A stretch of DNA of 64,000 nucleotides, taken from assembly GCA_004843165.1 (NCBI GenBank), contig CP039459.1, forward strand, positions 1,277,501 through 1,341,500, read 5' to 3'. Made by a program: the position numbers and the translations under genes. The notes below the pieces were generated by a model. That model was not told where the DNA came from. It worked only from the letters and a program-made list of their open reading frames with translations, and searched no databases. Origin of the DNA: Acetobacteraceae bacterium (GTDB lineage Bacteria; Pseudomonadota; Alphaproteobacteria; Acetobacterales; Acetobacteraceae). How positions within the stretch are numbered: position 1 is the stretch's first letter; each line of letters starts with the position of its first letter. Below are positions 62,433 to 64,000 of the stretch, in pieces.

Positions 62433-64000
62433 ATGACGCAGGAATTACTTAGCGATGATATTATCGCCCAGCTGAAAGCGTACATGGATTATCTGGTTGG
62501 CCCTGTTGAAATTTCGGCCAGCCTTGATGACGGAGAAACGTCTCGTCATCTGCGCCGGCTTTTTAAAGTCTTAACAGAGATTACAGATAAAATTACATGG
62601 CATGAGAAGGGTGCGTCTGATCGTACACCTTCTTTTTCTTTGGCACGTCCTGGTGAAGATGCTCGCATTACCTTTGCTGGTTTGCCAATGGGGCATGAGT
62701 TTACATCATTTATTTTGGCACTTTTGCAGACAAGTGGTCATCCGCCTAAAATTGAGGCAAGCGAAGTTGAACGTATTCGTACTCTCGGACAACAAGATGG
62801 TGCCAAATACCATTTTGAAGTTTGGTTCTCGCAATCCTGTCAAAACTGCCCAGATGTTGTCCAGGCCCTGAATATTCTTTCTGTTTTAAATCCTAATATT
62901 ACAAATATTGCGATTGATGGGGCTGATTTTGCGGATGAGGCCACCGAAAGAGGTATTTTGGCGGTTCCGCAAGTCTATCTTAATGGTGAAAAATTTTCCT
63001 CTGGACGTTCAACGCTTGAGAAAATTCTTAACCGTTTAGATACGGCGGGCGCACAGGTTGAGGCTAAGAAAATCGGGGATGAAAAACCTTTTGATGTCTT
63101 GGTGATCGGGGGTGGCCCTGCCGGAGCGGTTGCTTCTATCTATGCCGCACGTAAAGGCTTGAGAACGGGACTTGTGGCAGAACGTTGCGGTGGTCAGGTG
63201 ATGGATTCTGGTGAAATTGAGAATTTCCCATCCGTGATGCTGATTGAAGGACCCGAACTCGCTAAAAATCTTGAGGCGCAGGTGCGTCATGCAGGTGTTA
63301 CGATTTTGAATGGTCAGAAAGTTCAAAATCTTTTGCCTGCAACCCAAAAAGGGGCTTTCCATCAAGTTAAGCTTGAAAATGAAGCTATTTTAAAGGGACG
63401 GACTGTTATTGCGGCGACAGGGGCACAGTGGAAGAAGTTGAATGTCCCTGGTGAAGAAGAATACCGTACAAAAGGGGTTGCATATTGCCCACATTGTGAC
63501 GGCCCGTTCTTTAAAGGGGAGAAAGTCTCTGTTATCGGCGGCGGTAATAGCGGTGTTGAGGCGGCGATTGATCTCGCTGGGATTTGTGAGCATGTGACAT
63601 TGCTTCAGCGTGGGGGGCATCTTGTCGCTGATGAAGTCCTTCAAAGAAAACTTCGTTCTCTTAAAAACGTAACTATTCTTTTCAATGCGTTAACCGAAGA
63701 AGTCGTCGGAAATGGGAAGAATGTTACGGGATTGCGTTATAAAGATCGTCAAACAGGTGAGTCAAAGACATTAGAGCTCAAAGCTGTCTTTGTGCAGATT
63801 GGACTTTTGCCAAATACCGATTGGGTAAAAGGTGCATTGAAATTGACAGATTTTAATGAGATTGAAATTGATTCCAAGTGCCGTACATCTGTTCCTGGTA
63901 TTTTTGCGGCAGGGGATGTCACCAATGTTCCTTATAAGCAAATTATTATTGCCTCCGGTGAGGGAGCAAAAGCTTCTCTTACGGCCTTCGGCTATTTGAT
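62433..64000 (+). CDS. ahpF: Alkyl hydroperoxide reductase subunit F, partial at window end
   Basis: NAD(P)H-dependent flavoprotein that recycles AhpC. The frame runs from ATG 62433 (GAGGAGAAA upstream) off the window end, giving over 520 residues. The N-terminal thioredoxin-fold domain has CxxC at 136-139 (SQSCQNCPDVVQAL). The thioredoxin-reductase-like part carries the FAD motif VIGGGPAGAVASIYAARKG, the redox pair in YCPHCDGPFFKG, the NAD motif VIGGGNSGVEAAIDLAG and GIFAAGDVTNV. The last few residues are missing because the window ends. Confidence 0.97.
   Translation, partial: MTQELLSDDIIAQLKAYMDYLVGPVEISASLDDGETSRHLRRLFKVLTEITDKITWHEKGASDRTPSFSLARPGEDARITFAGLPMGHEFTSFILALLQTSGHPPKIEASEVERIRTLGQQDGAKYHFEVWFSQSCQNCPDVVQALNILSVLNPNITNIAIDGADFADEATERGILAVPQVYLNGEKFSSGRSTLEKILNRLDTAGAQVEAKKIGDEKPFDVLVIGGGPAGAVASIYAARKGLRTGLVAERCGGQVMDSGEIENFPSVMLIEGPELAKNLEAQVRHAGVTILNGQKVQNLLPATQKGAFHQVKLENEAILKGRTVIAATGAQWKKLNVPGEEEYRTKGVAYCPHCDGPFFKGEKVSVIGGGNSGVEAAIDLAGICEHVTLLQRGGHLVADEVLQRKLRSLKNVTILFNALTEEVVGNGKNVTGLRYKDRQTGESKTLELKAVFVQIGLLPNTDWVKGALKLTDFNEIEIDSKCRTSVPGIFAAGDVTNVPYKQIIIASGEGAKASLTAFGYL

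Overview
The window looks like a chromosomal segment of an alphaproteobacterium, most likely a moderately AT-leaning member of the acetic acid bacteria (Acetobacteraceae). This is inferred from gene content: an OprB-type porin, a catalase-related peroxidase paired with cytochrome b561, a tandem pair of class-V desulfurases followed by ferredoxin and mnmA, a TPP-riboswitch-controlled PnuC-type transporter, and a glycosyltransferase-rich type I secretion locus. No phage, insertion sequence or CRISPR array is visible. Nearly all of it reads as orderly chromosome.

Layout. 1-1355: the 3' end of a 23S rRNA, a 5S rRNA and a terminator. 1553-6969: a complete urease operon, ureABCEFGD, with ureD last. 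7029-7197: promoter, initiator tRNA-fMet and terminator. 7222-13316: a LysE-type exporter and an unknown protein on the minus strand, then an OprB porin, a peroxidase/cytochrome b561 pair, a 51-aa membrane protein and an MDR oxidoreductase. 13378-13668: a broken small gene. 13672-18139: biotin operon bioA-bioF-esterase-bioC-bioD (minus strand; bioB is not here). 18285-34594: lipoprotein, type I secretion ABC transporter and membrane fusion protein, Sel1-repeat protein, a GT2-GT4 fusion, a ChW-like protein, a GT4 enzyme and a small duplicated-motif protein. These are followed on the other strand by cfa and a large two-GT2-domain enzyme. 34827-38249: pstCAB-phoU without pstS. 38292-41219: two AnsP-type amino acid permeases. 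41440-48609: a TetR regulator divergent from an RND tripartite efflux pump plus a small exported protein. 48606-49895: two PnuC-family transporters behind a TPP riboswitch. 49940-57611: tautomerase, heparinase II/III-like protein, HAD phosphatase, PLD-like protein, membrane protein, GT2, tyrS and an alpha/beta hydrolase. 57843-61595: two cysteine desulfurases, ferredoxin and mnmA. 61762-64000: ahpC and the first part of ahpF.

How the genes fit together. Urease could release ammonia and buffer acid. The pst system takes up phosphate under PhoU control. The desulfurases, ferredoxin and MnmA form a sulfur-trafficking block. AhpCF and the membrane peroxidase/b561 pair deal with peroxides in the cytoplasm and periplasm. 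The least-explained region is 18285-34594. There, a type I exporter whose membrane fusion protein carries an unusually long (about 260 residues) cytoplasmic N-terminus sits in one run of genes with a Sel1 scaffold, two glycosyltransferases, a ChW-like protein and a protein built on a duplicated WVVQR motif. I propose that this is a secretion-coupled glycosylation system for an unidentified surface protein. That is inference from gene order and domain make-up only.
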